This document shows positions 44,431 through 52,624 of a DNA stretch of 64,000 nucleotides, piece after piece. The notes under the pieces were generated by a model. It did no database searches. It had not been told where the DNA came from and was given only the letters and a program-made list of their open reading frames with translations. Every line of letters starts with the position of its first letter. Positions within the stretch are counted from its first letter, which is position 1. The translations under genes were made by a program, and so were the position numbers. Origin of the DNA: Mesorhizobium loti (lineage in GTDB: Bacteria; Pseudomonadota; Alphaproteobacteria; Rhizobiales; Rhizobiaceae); NCBI RefSeq assembly GCF_001510895.1, contig NZ_LPWA01000002.1:62001-126000 (forward strand). The letters run 5' to 3'.

Positions 44431-44444
44431 CTGTAACGTTTCAG
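44431..44444. promoter_or_regulatory. LacI-type operator O2
   Basis: CTGTAACGTTTCAG, 19 bp ahead of the transporter binding-protein ATG. It is the exact reverse complement of O1. The centre-to-centre distance of 254 bp would allow DNA looping between the two. Confidence 0.65.
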
Positions 44445-44462
44445 ATTCTGGGAGGAACCGAA

Positions 44463-45701
44463 ATGCGATACAAATTCCTGACTGCCGCATTCGCCGCGAC
44501 GGTCGCGGTGAACTTCGCCGGACCGGCGGCCGCGACCGACCTCGAAGTCACCCATTGGTGGACTTCGGGCGGCGAGGCGGCGGCGGTGGCTGAGCTTGCC
44601 AAGGCCTTCGATGCGACCGGCAACCACTGGGTCGACGGCGCCATCGCCGGTTCCGGCGGCACGGCGCGGCCGATCATGATCAGCCGCATCACCGGCGGCG
44701 ATCCGATGGGCGCCACCCAGTTCAACCATGGCCGCCAGGCGGAGGAGCTTGTCCAGGCCGGGCTGATGCGCGACCTCACCGATATCGCCACCAAGGGCAA
44801 ATGGACGGACATCGTGCGGCCGAAGAGCCTGCTCGATAGTTGCACCATCGACGGCAAGATCTATTGCGTGCCGGTCAACATCCATTCTTGGCAGTGGCTG
44901 TGGCTGTCGAACGAGGCCTTCCAGAAGGCAGGCGTGCCGATGCCGAAGGACTGGAACGAATTCGTGGCCGCCGCGCCGGCGCTGGAAAAGGCCGGCATCA
45001 TCCCGCTCGCGGTCGGCGGCCAGCCCTGGCAGGCATCGGGCGCCTTCGACGTGCTGCTCGCTGCCGTCGGCGGCACCGACGCCTTCCTCAAGGTCTACAA
45101 GGAAAAGGACGCCAAATTCGCCGGTGGCCCCGAGATCGCCAAGGTGTTCAAGGCGGCCGACGACGCCCGCAAGATGGCCAAGAACACCAATGTGCAGGAC
45201 TGGAACCAGGCGACCAACCTCGTCATCACCGGCAAGGCCGGCGGCCAGATCATGGGCGACTGGGCGCAGGGCGAGTTCCAGGTCGCCGGCAAGACCGCCG
45301 GCAAGGACTACACCTGCCTGCCCGGCCTCGGCCTGAACGAGGTCATCGCCACCGGCGGCGACGCCTTCTACTTCCCGCTGCTCAAGGACGCCGACAAGTC
45401 CAAGGCGCAGGAGGTGCTGGCCGAGACGCTGCTCGATCCGAAGACACAGGTCGCCTTCAACCTCAAGAAGGGCTCGCTGCCGGTGCGCGGCGACGTCGAC
45501 CTCAACACGGCGAACGACTGCATGAAGAAGGGTCTCGCGATCCTCGCCAAGGGCGCCGTCATCCCGTGGACGGACCAACTGCTCTCGCAGGACAGCCAGA
45601 AGCAGAAGGAGGACCTGTTCTCCGAATTCTTCGCCAAGCCCGACATGACGCTCGAAGAGGCGCAGAAGCGCTTCGCCGACATCATCGCTTCGGCCGACTG
45701 A
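44463..45701 (+). CDS. CUT1 sugar ABC transporter substrate-binding protein
   Basis: A 412-residue family-1 extracellular solute-binding protein. The signal peptide covers about 1-24 (cleavage at AAA/TD). The mature start is DLEVTHWWTSGGEAAAVAEL, with VNIHSWQWLWLS and GGQPWQASGAFDVLLAAVGG as the sugar-site regions. ATG 44463 has GGGAGGAACCG upstream; longer in-frame upstream sequence overlaps operator O2 and is non-coding. It is followed by two permeases and an ATPase. The ligand is an oligo- or monosaccharide or a polyol, not identifiable here. Confidence 0.92.
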   Translation: MRYKFLTAAFAATVAVNFAGPAAATDLEVTHWWTSGGEAAAVAELAKAFDATGNHWVDGAIAGSGGTARPIMISRITGGDPMGATQFNHGRQAEELVQAGLMRDLTDIATKGKWTDIVRPKSLLDSCTIDGKIYCVPVNIHSWQWLWLSNEAFQKAGVPMPKDWNEFVAAAPALEKAGIIPLAVGGQPWQASGAFDVLLAAVGGTDAFLKVYKEKDAKFAGGPEIAKVFKAADDARKMAKNTNVQDWNQATNLVITGKAGGQIMGDWAQGEFQVAGKTAGKDYTCLPGLGLNEVIATGGDAFYFPLLKDADKSKAQEVLAETLLDPKTQVAFNLKKGSLPVRGDVDLNTANDCMKKGLAILAKGAVIPWTDQLLSQDSQKQKEDLFSEFFAKPDMTLEEAQKRFADIIASAD

Positions 45702-45802
45702 TTGCTTTTGTCGACTGATTACGGCGCCCCCGCCAGCTCCCGGCCCCCGCCTATCCGGGGTCGGGAGCATGATGTCCTCATTGTCCCAGCCCGGCTGCCG
45801 AG

Positions 45803-46696
45803 ATGAGCAACAGCGAACGCCCCAACCAGATTTTCCGCAACCTCAACGCCAAGGTCGCATCGATCCCGATGATCCTGACCGCGCTGGTGGTTTTCGTCGG
45901 CGGCACGGCCTGGACGGTGCTCTATTCCTTTACGAATTCGAAGCTTCTGCCGAGGCTGAACTTCGTCGGGGTGGACCAGTATTACCGACTGTGGGCGACG
46001 CCGCGCTGGCTGGTCTCTATCGAGAACCTTCTGATCTACGGCGTGATATCGCTGGTGTTCTCACTGGTGATCGGCTTCATCCTCGCGGCGCTGCTCGACC
46101 AGAAGATCCGCTTCGAGGACACGTTCCGCACCATCTTCCTCTACCCGTTCGCGCTGTCCTTCATCGTCACCGGACTGGTCTGGCAGTGGCTGCTCAATCC
46201 GGATTTCGGCATCCAGCGCGTGGTGCGCGACCTCGGCTGGGAAAGCTTCAGCTTCGACCCGCTCTATAATTCCAGCATCGTCATATACGGCATTTCGATC
46301 GCAGCACTTTGGCAAGGCACGGGGCTGATCATGTGCCTGATGCTCGCGGGCCTGCGCGGCATCGACGAGGACATCTGGAAGGCCGCCAGGGTGGACGGCA
46401 TTCCGATGTGGAAGACCTATCTCTTCATCGTCATCCCGATGATGCGACCGGTCTTCATCACCACGCTGGTGATCATCGCCGCCGGCATCGTCAAGGTCTA
46501 CGACCTTGTGGTGGCCCAGACCAGCGGCGGACCGGGCATCGCCTCCGAGGTGCCGACGAAATACGTCTACGACTACATGTTCTTCGCCCAGAACCTCGGC
46601 CAGGGCTTTGCCGCCTCGACCATGATGCTTCTCTCGGTGGTGATCGTCATCGTGCCGTGGGCCTATCTCGAATTCGGAGGCAAGAAGCGTGGCTGA
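45803..46696 (+). CDS. CUT1 sugar ABC transporter permease 1 (MalF-type)
   Basis: A 297-residue inner-membrane protein with six transmembrane helices. The EAA loop that contacts the ATPase is present at about 195-220 (EDIWKAARVDGIPMWKTYLF). It lies 101 bp after the binding-protein gene, and its stop overlaps permease 2 by 8 bp. Confidence 0.92.
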   Translation: MSNSERPNQIFRNLNAKVASIPMILTALVVFVGGTAWTVLYSFTNSKLLPRLNFVGVDQYYRLWATPRWLVSIENLLIYGVISLVFSLVIGFILAALLDQKIRFEDTFRTIFLYPFALSFIVTGLVWQWLLNPDFGIQRVVRDLGWESFSFDPLYNSSIVIYGISIAALWQGTGLIMCLMLAGLRGIDEDIWKAARVDGIPMWKTYLFIVIPMMRPVFITTLVIIAAGIVKVYDLVVAQTSGGPGIASEVPTKYVYDYMFFAQNLGQGFAASTMMLLSVVIVIVPWAYLEFGGKKRG

Positions 46697-47621
46697 GATT
46701 GCTGCCTCCCTCCCTAATGTCGATGCCCTCAGGCGGGACGCCGTGGGGCCGAGCGGAGCGAAGCCGCGGCATGCGCTGTCGCGCCGCAACATCTTCCTGT
46801 ACGGCACGCTCATCGTGGTAGCGCTCTACTATCTGTTGCCGCTCTACGTGATGGTCGTCACCTCGCTCAAAGGCATGCCGGAAATCCGGCTCGGCAACAT
46901 CTTCTCGCCGCCGCTGGAGATCACCTTCGAGCCTTGGGTGAAGGCCTGGTCGAGCGCCTGTACCGGTCTCAATTGCGACGGGCTTTCGCGCGGCTTCTGG
47001 AACTCGGTGCGCATCACCGTGCCGTCGGTGCTGCTCTCGATCGCGATCGCCTCGGTGAACGGTTATGCCCTGGCCAACTGGCGCTTCAAGGGCGCCGACA
47101 CCTTCTTCATCATCCTGATCGTCGGCGCCTTCATCCCCTATCAGGTGATGATCTACCCGATCGTCATCATCCTGCGCGAGATCGGCATCTACGGCACGCT
47201 GACCGGCCTGGTGATCGTGCATTCGATCTTCGGCATGCCGATCTTGACGCTGTTGTTCCGCAACTACTTCACCTCGATGCCGGAGGAGTTGTTCCGCGCC
47301 GCGCGCGTCGACGGCGCCGGCTTCTGGGGCATCTATCTGCGCATCATGCTGCCGATGTCGCTGCCGATCTTCGTCGTCGCCATCATCCTGCAGGTGACCG
47401 GCATCTGGAACGACTTTCTGTTTGGCGTCGTCTACACCCGCCCCGACACCTATCCGATGACGGTGCAGCTGAACAACATCGTCAACTCGGTGCAGGGCGT
47501 GAAGGAATACAACGTCAACATGGCCGCGACCATCCTGACCGGCCTTGTGCCGCTCATCGTCTACTTCGTTTCCGGCAAGCTGTTCGTGCGCGGCATCGCC
47601 GCCGGCGCGGTGAAAGGATGA
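46689..47621 (+). CDS. CUT1 sugar ABC transporter permease 2 (MalG-type)
   Basis: A 310-residue permease with six helices (the first at about 38-60). The EAA loop is ELFRAARVDGAGFWGIYLR at about 199-217. It overlaps permease 1 by 8 bp, and its stop overlaps the ATPase start ATG 47618 by 4 bp. The start is GTG 46689 with GGAGG about 9 bases upstream. Confidence 0.92.
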   Translation: MAEIAASLPNVDALRRDAVGPSGAKPRHALSRRNIFLYGTLIVVALYYLLPLYVMVVTSLKGMPEIRLGNIFSPPLEITFEPWVKAWSSACTGLNCDGLSRGFWNSVRITVPSVLLSIAIASVNGYALANWRFKGADTFFIILIVGAFIPYQVMIYPIVIILREIGIYGTLTGLVIVHSIFGMPILTLLFRNYFTSMPEELFRAARVDGAGFWGIYLRIMLPMSLPIFVVAIILQVTGIWNDFLFGVVYTRPDTYPMTVQLNNIVNSVQGVKEYNVNMAATILTGLVPLIVYFVSGKLFVRGIAAGAVKG

Positions 47622-48730
47622 TGATGGCAGCAGCAATCGCCAATCCCAGCGTTTCGATCCAGGACCTGTCGCTGAATTTCGGCGTGATGTCGGTGCTGAA
47701 GACGCTCAACCTCGACGTCGCCGAGGGCGAATTCATCGTGCTGCTTGGGCCGTCCGGCTGCGGCAAGTCGACCTTGCTCAATTGCATCGCGGGCCTGCTC
47801 GACATTTCCGAGGGCCGCATCTTCATCAAGGGCAAGAACGTCACCTGGGAAGAGCCGAAGGACCGCGGCATCGGCATGGTGTTCCAGTCCTACGCGCTCT
47901 ATCCGCAGATGACGGTGGAGAAGAACCTCTCCTTCGGCTTGCGCGTCGCCGGCGTGCCCAAGGACGAGATCGCCAAGCGCATCGCGCGCGCCGCCGAGAT
48001 CCTGCAGATTGAACCGCTCTTGCAGCGCAAGCCCTCCGCGCTCTCCGGCGGCCAGCGCCAGCGCGTGGCGATCGGGCGCGCGCTGGTGCGCGACGTCGAC
48101 GTCTTCCTGTTCGATGAGCCGCTCTCCAACCTCGACGCCAAGCTGCGCTCGGAGCTGCGCGTCGAGATCAAGCTTTTGCACCGCAGGCTGCAGAACACGA
48201 TGATCTACGTCACCCACGACCAGATCGAGGCGATGACGCTGGCCGACCGCATCGCGGTGATGAAGGGCGGCGTCATCCAGCAGCTCGACGCGCCGCAGAC
48301 GATCTACAACCGGCCGGTCAACCGCTTCGTCGCCGGCTTCCTCGGCTCGCCGGCGATGAATTTCCTCAAGGGAGAATTGCAAGCGGGCGACGCTCCTGTG
48401 TTTAAGGCCGATGGTGTCTCGGTGCCGCTCGGCCGCTACACGTTCGACGGCGACAACGGCCGTGCCGGCAAGCCTTGTGTGTTCGGCATCAGGCCGGAGC
48501 ACATCGCCTTGGGCGAAGCCGCCAAGGCGATGCCGTTCACCGCCGAGTCGACCGTCGAGATCGTCGACCCGATGGGCTCCGACACGCTGGTCTGGACCAA
48601 GCTCGGCGGTCAGATCGTCTCCTTCCGCGTCGAGGCGGACAAGACGCTGCGCAACGGCGATGCGATCCGCATCGGCTTCGATCCCGCGCGCGCATCGCTG
48701 TTCGACGCCGAGACCGACAGTCGCCTCTAA
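47618..48730 (+). CDS. CUT1 sugar ABC transporter ATP-binding protein (MsmX/UgpC-type)
   Basis: A 370-residue ATPase. Walker A is GPSGCGKSTLL (about 44), signature LSGGQRQRVAIGRA (about 142), Walker B VFLFDEPLSNLDAKLR and H-loop YVTHDQIEAMT. The C-terminal regulatory OB-fold (about 245-370) includes FGIRPEHIALG. Three consecutive ATGs occur; the first, 47618, overlaps the permease stop. It completes the transporter operon, with catabolic genes 36 bp downstream. Confidence 0.93.
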   Translation: MMMAAAIANPSVSIQDLSLNFGVMSVLKTLNLDVAEGEFIVLLGPSGCGKSTLLNCIAGLLDISEGRIFIKGKNVTWEEPKDRGIGMVFQSYALYPQMTVEKNLSFGLRVAGVPKDEIAKRIARAAEILQIEPLLQRKPSALSGGQRQRVAIGRALVRDVDVFLFDEPLSNLDAKLRSELRVEIKLLHRRLQNTMIYVTHDQIEAMTLADRIAVMKGGVIQQLDAPQTIYNRPVNRFVAGFLGSPAMNFLKGELQAGDAPVFKADGVSVPLGRYTFDGDNGRAGKPCVFGIRPEHIALGEAAKAMPFTAESTVEIVDPMGSDTLVWTKLGGQIVSFRVEADKTLRNGDAIRIGFDPARASLFDAETDSRL

Positions 48731-48766
48731 CTCCGAAATCATCCCCCAAGCAGAACGGACAGACAG

Positions 48767-49513
48767 ATGAACTGGTCATTCCAACTCTACAGCGCCCGCA
48801 ACTTCCAACCCTGGGACGGCGTGCTGAAAATGCTCGGCGAGCTCGGCTACAACGAAGTTGAAGGCTTTGGCGGCGTCTATGACGATCCCAAGGCGTTCCG
48901 CGCCGAGCTCGACAAGAACGGGCTTGCCATGCCGACCGGACATTTCTCGATCGATGCGCTGGAGAAGGATTTCGACGGCGTGCGCAGGATCGCCGACGCG
49001 CTCGGCGTCAAGCTGCTGATATGCCCCTACCTGATGCCCGATGCGCGACCGGGCGATGCCGCCGGCTGGCGCGGCTTTGGCGAGCGTCTGGCGAAGGTTG
49101 GCGAAACGGCGAAGAAGGCCGGTTACGCCTTTGCCTGGCACAATCACGATTTCGAATTCAAGGCGTTGGCCGACGGCTCGCTGCCGCAGGATCACATCCT
49201 GTCGGCTGCGCCCGACATCGGCTGGGAGATGGACGTCGCCTGGGTGGTGCGCGGCGGCGCCGATCCGCTGCCCTGGATCGAAAAGCACGGCAAGCGCATC
49301 AATGCGGTCCACGTCAAGGACATGGCCAAGCCCGGCGAGGGGCTCGACGAGGACGGCTGGTCGGATGTCGGCCACGGCACCATCGACTGGCCGGGCCTGA
49401 TCAAGGCGTTGCGCGCCAAGAGCGCGACGCAGTATTTCGTCATGGAGCAGGACAACCCCAACGACATCGAGCGCTTCGCCCGTCGCTCGATCGCGGCAGC
49501 CAAGAGCTGGTAG
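48767..49513 (+). CDS. Sugar phosphate isomerase/epimerase (TIM barrel), YcjR-like position
   Basis: A 248-residue TIM barrel. Likely metal ligands are Glu in GYNEVEGFGG, His in GYAFAWHNHDFEF (about 121-128), Asp in IGWEMDVAWV (about 158) and His in INAVHVKDMAK (about 182). It directly follows a sugar ABC operon and precedes a Gfo/Idh oxidoreductase, the order of E. coli ycj genes, where YcjR is a 3-keto-sugar epimerase. The same chemistry is plausible here. Confidence 0.87.
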   Translation: MNWSFQLYSARNFQPWDGVLKMLGELGYNEVEGFGGVYDDPKAFRAELDKNGLAMPTGHFSIDALEKDFDGVRRIADALGVKLLICPYLMPDARPGDAAGWRGFGERLAKVGETAKKAGYAFAWHNHDFEFKALADGSLPQDHILSAAPDIGWEMDVAWVVRGGADPLPWIEKHGKRINAVHVKDMAKPGEGLDEDGWSDVGHGTIDWPGLIKALRAKSATQYFVMEQDNPNDIERFARRSIAAAKSW

Positions 49514-49525
49514 GAGCAGATCACA

Positions 49526-50668
49526 ATGGCAAGGAAACTTGGCGTAGGCGTCATCGGCTGCGGCAACATCTCGAAGGCGTATTTCTCGCTGGCGCCGCTT
49601 TTCCGCGGCATCGAGATGCGGGCCTGCGCGGACATCAACATGGATGCCGCGAAGATGCGGGCGAAGGAATTCAAGCTGCGCGCGCAAACGGTCGACGAGC
49701 TGCTCGAAGCCGACGACATCGATATCGTCGTCAACCTGACGATTCCGGCCGTGCATTATGACGTGTCGAAGCGGGTGCTCGACGCCGGCAAGCATGTCTA
49801 TTCGGAAAAGCCCTTCGTGTTGTCGGTCAAGGAAGGGCTGGACCTGAAGAAGCGGGCCGAAAAGAAAGGCCTGCGCATCGGCTCGGCGCCGGACACTTTC
49901 TTCGGCGGGGCGCACCAGCTGGCGCGCGAGCTGATCGACAATGGCAAGCTGGGCAAGATCACCAGCGGCACCTGCCATGTGATGGGTCACGGCATGGAGC
50001 ATTGGCACCCCAATCCCGACTTCTTCTTCCAGCCTGGCGCCGGTCCGGTGCTCGACATCGGCCCGTACTACGTCACCAACCTGATCCAGCTGATCGGGCC
50101 GGTCAGCCGAGTCGCTGCTTTCGCGGCGATGCCGGCAAAGGAGCGCACGATCAGCTCCAAACCGCGCGCGGGCGAAAAAATCCCGGTCAACACGCCGACC
50201 ACCATCCACGCGCTGCTGGAATTCGCGAACGGCGCGGTGGTGACGCTCAACACCAGCTGGGACGTCTGGAGCCATGGCCACGCGCCGATGGAGCTCTATG
50301 GCGAGGCGGGTACCGTCTTCGTGCCGGACCCGAACTTCTTCGGCGGCGAGGTGCGCTTCACCGACGCCACCAAGCCGGTGAAGAAGCTGCCGAAGTGGGA
50401 TCATCCGTTCGGCGTGCCCAACGAGATGCACGGCCAAGGCATGATGGCCAACTATCGCACCGCCGGTCTCGCCGACATGGCGATCGCGATCGCGGAAGGG
50501 CGGCCGCACCGCTGCTCGATGGAGCTGGCGCTGCATGCCGTCGACGTCATGACCGGCATCCTGCGTTCCGGCGAAAGCGGCAAGTTCGTCGCCATGCAGA
50601 CGACCTGCGAGCGGCCGGCGGCGCTCGGCATCAAGGAAGCGAAGGCGCTGCTGGCGAAGAAAAAGTAG
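49526..50668 (+). CDS. Gfo/Idh/MocA family oxidoreductase
   Basis: A 380-residue NAD(P)-dependent sugar dehydrogenase. The Rossmann motif is VGVIGCGNIS (about 6-15). The hallmark YSEKPFVLS holds the catalytic Lys at about 95. The C-terminal catalytic segment is PVLDIGPYYVTNLIQL (about 175). It lies 12 bp after the TIM-barrel gene in the same operon. By analogy with YcjS it may oxidise a glycoside at C3, or reduce a 3-keto product. Confidence 0.9.
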   Translation: MARKLGVGVIGCGNISKAYFSLAPLFRGIEMRACADINMDAAKMRAKEFKLRAQTVDELLEADDIDIVVNLTIPAVHYDVSKRVLDAGKHVYSEKPFVLSVKEGLDLKKRAEKKGLRIGSAPDTFFGGAHQLARELIDNGKLGKITSGTCHVMGHGMEHWHPNPDFFFQPGAGPVLDIGPYYVTNLIQLIGPVSRVAAFAAMPAKERTISSKPRAGEKIPVNTPTTIHALLEFANGAVVTLNTSWDVWSHGHAPMELYGEAGTVFVPDPNFFGGEVRFTDATKPVKKLPKWDHPFGVPNEMHGQGMMANYRTAGLADMAIAIAEGRPHRCSMELALHAVDVMTGILRSGESGKFVAMQTTCERPAALGIKEAKALLAKKK

Positions 50669-50676
50669 GTGGCGAC

Positions 50677-50704
50677 CCCTCTCCCCGTTTCGGCGGGGAG
50701 AGGG
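50677..50704 (+). other. Hairpin after the Gfo/Idh gene
   Basis: CCCTCTCCCCG-TTTCGG-CGGGGAGAGGG: perfect 11-bp arms, 8 bp past the stop. There is no T-run. It belongs to the same CTCTCCCC-type palindromes seen at 14815-14874. It could slow transcription or protect the message. Confidence 0.55.
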
Positions 50705-50780
50705 TAAGGGTGTGGGGCAAGCATCGATTCAATTCACGCTAGCAGCAACCGCCGCGCCGCTTTGATCCCGAGGATTCCCC

Positions 50781-51827
50781 ATGCCCTATGTCGCCGCCGA
50801 GAACCGCTACGAGACGATGATCTACAACCGCTGCGGACGGTCCGGCCTCAAGCTGCCGGCCATCTCGCTCGGCCTGTGGCACAATTTCGGCAACGACACG
50901 CCGCACCGAACCAAGCAGGCGATCGTGCGCAGGGCCTTCGACCTCGGCATCACGCATTTCGACCTCGCCAACAACTACGGCCCGCCGCCCGGCTCGGCCG
51001 AGACCGCGTTCGGCGAGATCCTGCGCACCGATTTCGCCGCCTATCGCGACGAATTGATCATCTCGACCAAGGCGGGCTACGAGATGTGGGCCGGTCCCTA
51101 TGGCGAATGGGGCAGCCGCAAATATGTGCTGGCCAGCCTCGACCAGAGCCTCAAGCGCATGGGGCTCGACTATGTCGACATCTTCTATTCCCACCGCTTC
51201 GATCCCGAAACGCCGCTCGAAGAAACCATGGGCGCGCTCGACCATGCGGTGCGCTCGGGCAAGGCGCTCTATGCCGGCATCTCCTCCTACAATTCGCAGC
51301 GCACGCGCGAGGCGGCCGACATACTGAGGCAGCTCGGCACGCCCTGCCTCATCCACCAGCCGAGCTATTCGATGCTCAATCGCTGGGTCGAGGACGATGG
51401 GCTGCTCGACACGCTGGAGGGGCTGGGCATAGGCTCGATCGTATTCTCGCCGCTGGCGCAAGGCATGCTGACCGACAAGTATCTCGGCGGCATTCCCGAA
51501 GGCAGCCGCGCATCCCAAGGCAAGTCCCTGCGGCCGGCTTTCATCAACGACAAGTCGATCGCCAACATCAAGGCGCTCAATGCCATTGCCGGCCGGCGCG
51601 GCCAGACGCTGGCGCAGATGGCGCTGGCCTGGGTGCTGCGCAAGGGCCGCGTGACCACGGCATTGATCGGCGCCAGCCGGCCAGAACAGGTCGAGGATTG
51701 CGTCGGGGCGCTCAAGGCGCTCGAGTTCAGCGATGCCGAGCTCGCCGAGATCGACACCTATGCGCGCGAGGCCGACATCAACCTCTGGGCAGCGTCCGCC
51801 GAGCGCAAAGGGCCGCCGCGCAAGTAG
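50781..51827 (+). CDS. Aldo/keto reductase, MgrA/YghZ-like
   Basis: A 348-residue NADPH-dependent reductase closely resembling L-glyceraldehyde 3-phosphate reductase (YghZ/MgrA). The tetrad is Asp and Tyr in HFDLANNYGPPPGSAE (about 60-72), Lys in IISTKAGYEMW (about 99) and His in IFYSHRFDPETPLEE (about 137). The extended GPPPGSAE loop is diagnostic of this branch. It follows the sugar operon by 112 bp and is probably part of the same sugar-processing unit. The physiological substrate is open. Confidence 0.88.
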   Translation: MPYVAAENRYETMIYNRCGRSGLKLPAISLGLWHNFGNDTPHRTKQAIVRRAFDLGITHFDLANNYGPPPGSAETAFGEILRTDFAAYRDELIISTKAGYEMWAGPYGEWGSRKYVLASLDQSLKRMGLDYVDIFYSHRFDPETPLEETMGALDHAVRSGKALYAGISSYNSQRTREAADILRQLGTPCLIHQPSYSMLNRWVEDDGLLDTLEGLGIGSIVFSPLAQGMLTDKYLGGIPEGSRASQGKSLRPAFINDKSIANIKALNAIAGRRGQTLAQMALAWVLRKGRVTTALIGASRPEQVEDCVGALKALEFSDAELAEIDTYAREADINLWAASAERKGPPRK

Positions 51828-51983
51828 CGCTTAGCCGGCGAACCATCCGCCGTTTGGCTGGGCCGGAGCGGCCGGCGCTGCGGAAACAGTGGCAAAAACG
51901 CTCATTCGTCGCTATCTCATGGGACAGAAACGCTTTGCGTGCACAATCGGCACGCGAACGACGCGGCGAGCGGAACGGAACAG

Positions 51984-52388
51984 ATGACGGCAAGGGATGC
52001 GCTGACCAAGAACCAGCTATGCGTGCTAGAGAAACTCGAGGCCGCCAGCGGGCCGCTCAGCGCTTATATGCTGCTCGATCAGCTGCGCGAGCGCGGCTTC
52101 CGCGCGCCGCTGCAGGTCTATCGCGCGCTCGACACGCTGGTGAAGTCGGGCTTCGTACACCGGCTCGAAAGCCTCAACTCCTTCGTTGCCTGCGCCGAGC
52201 CGCACGACCACAGCCATTCGATGACCGCCTTCGCCATCTGCGACAGCTGCGGTCAGGTGACCGAGATGTCCGACCACGATGTCGACCACCGGCTGGATGA
52301 GTGGGTCCGCTCGACGGGGTTTGCCGCCAAGAAGGCGGTGATCGAGTTTCGGGGAGTATGCGCCAAGTGCCGGGCCGAGGCGGCTTGA
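51984..52388 (+). CDS. zur: Zinc uptake regulator Zur (Fur family)
   Basis: A 134-residue metal-responsive repressor. The N-terminal winged helix contains APLQVYRALDTLVKSGFVHRLES. The first metal site is in the HDHSHSM region. The structural zinc cysteines appear as CDSCG and CAKCRAE. This set is typical of alphaproteobacterial Zur rather than Fur/Irr. ATG 51984 (MTARDALTKNQ) was chosen over the GTG at 51939 because it aligns with the usual Zur N-terminus. No znu genes are in the window. Confidence 0.85.
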   Translation: MTARDALTKNQLCVLEKLEAASGPLSAYMLLDQLRERGFRAPLQVYRALDTLVKSGFVHRLESLNSFVACAEPHDHSHSMTAFAICDSCGQVTEMSDHDVDHRLDEWVRSTGFAAKKAVIEFRGVCAKCRAEAA

Positions 52389-52429
52389 CGCGGCACACAA
52401 CGAAAACCTGTTAAGCTGGCGGGACAGCG

Positions 52430-52582
52430 CCCCCCTCTGTCCTGCCGGACATCTCCCCCACAAGGGGGGAGATTGACTGTCATCGCCGATTTCGCCAATC
52501 GCCGACGTTGCAGAATGAGCGAGGCGCGGAAGCTGCTGATCTCCCCCCAAGTGGGGGAGATGGCCGGCAGGCCAGAGGGGGG
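52430..52582. repeat. Dispersed inverted-repeat element, copy 2
   Basis: Same family as 27750-27904: ends CCCCCCTCTG, ~44-bp inverted arms (52430-52473 and 52539-52582), total 153 bp. The core has TCGCCAATC as in copy 1. It fills the gap between zur and the convergent polA. Confidence 0.8.
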
Positions 52583-52624
52583 CGCGAAGGATCGCTAACG
52601 GCTGGTTGTGTGTGTACGGAAGGC

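Noticed and set aside
44310..45770. 486-codon minus-strand open frame opposite the sugar-binding protein
   Set aside because: Antisense shadow; it also overlaps operator O2.
48776..50536. 586-codon minus-strand open frame opposite the TIM-barrel and Gfo/Idh genes
   Set aside because: Low-complexity composition with no family motifs; both plus-strand genes beneath it are well conserved.
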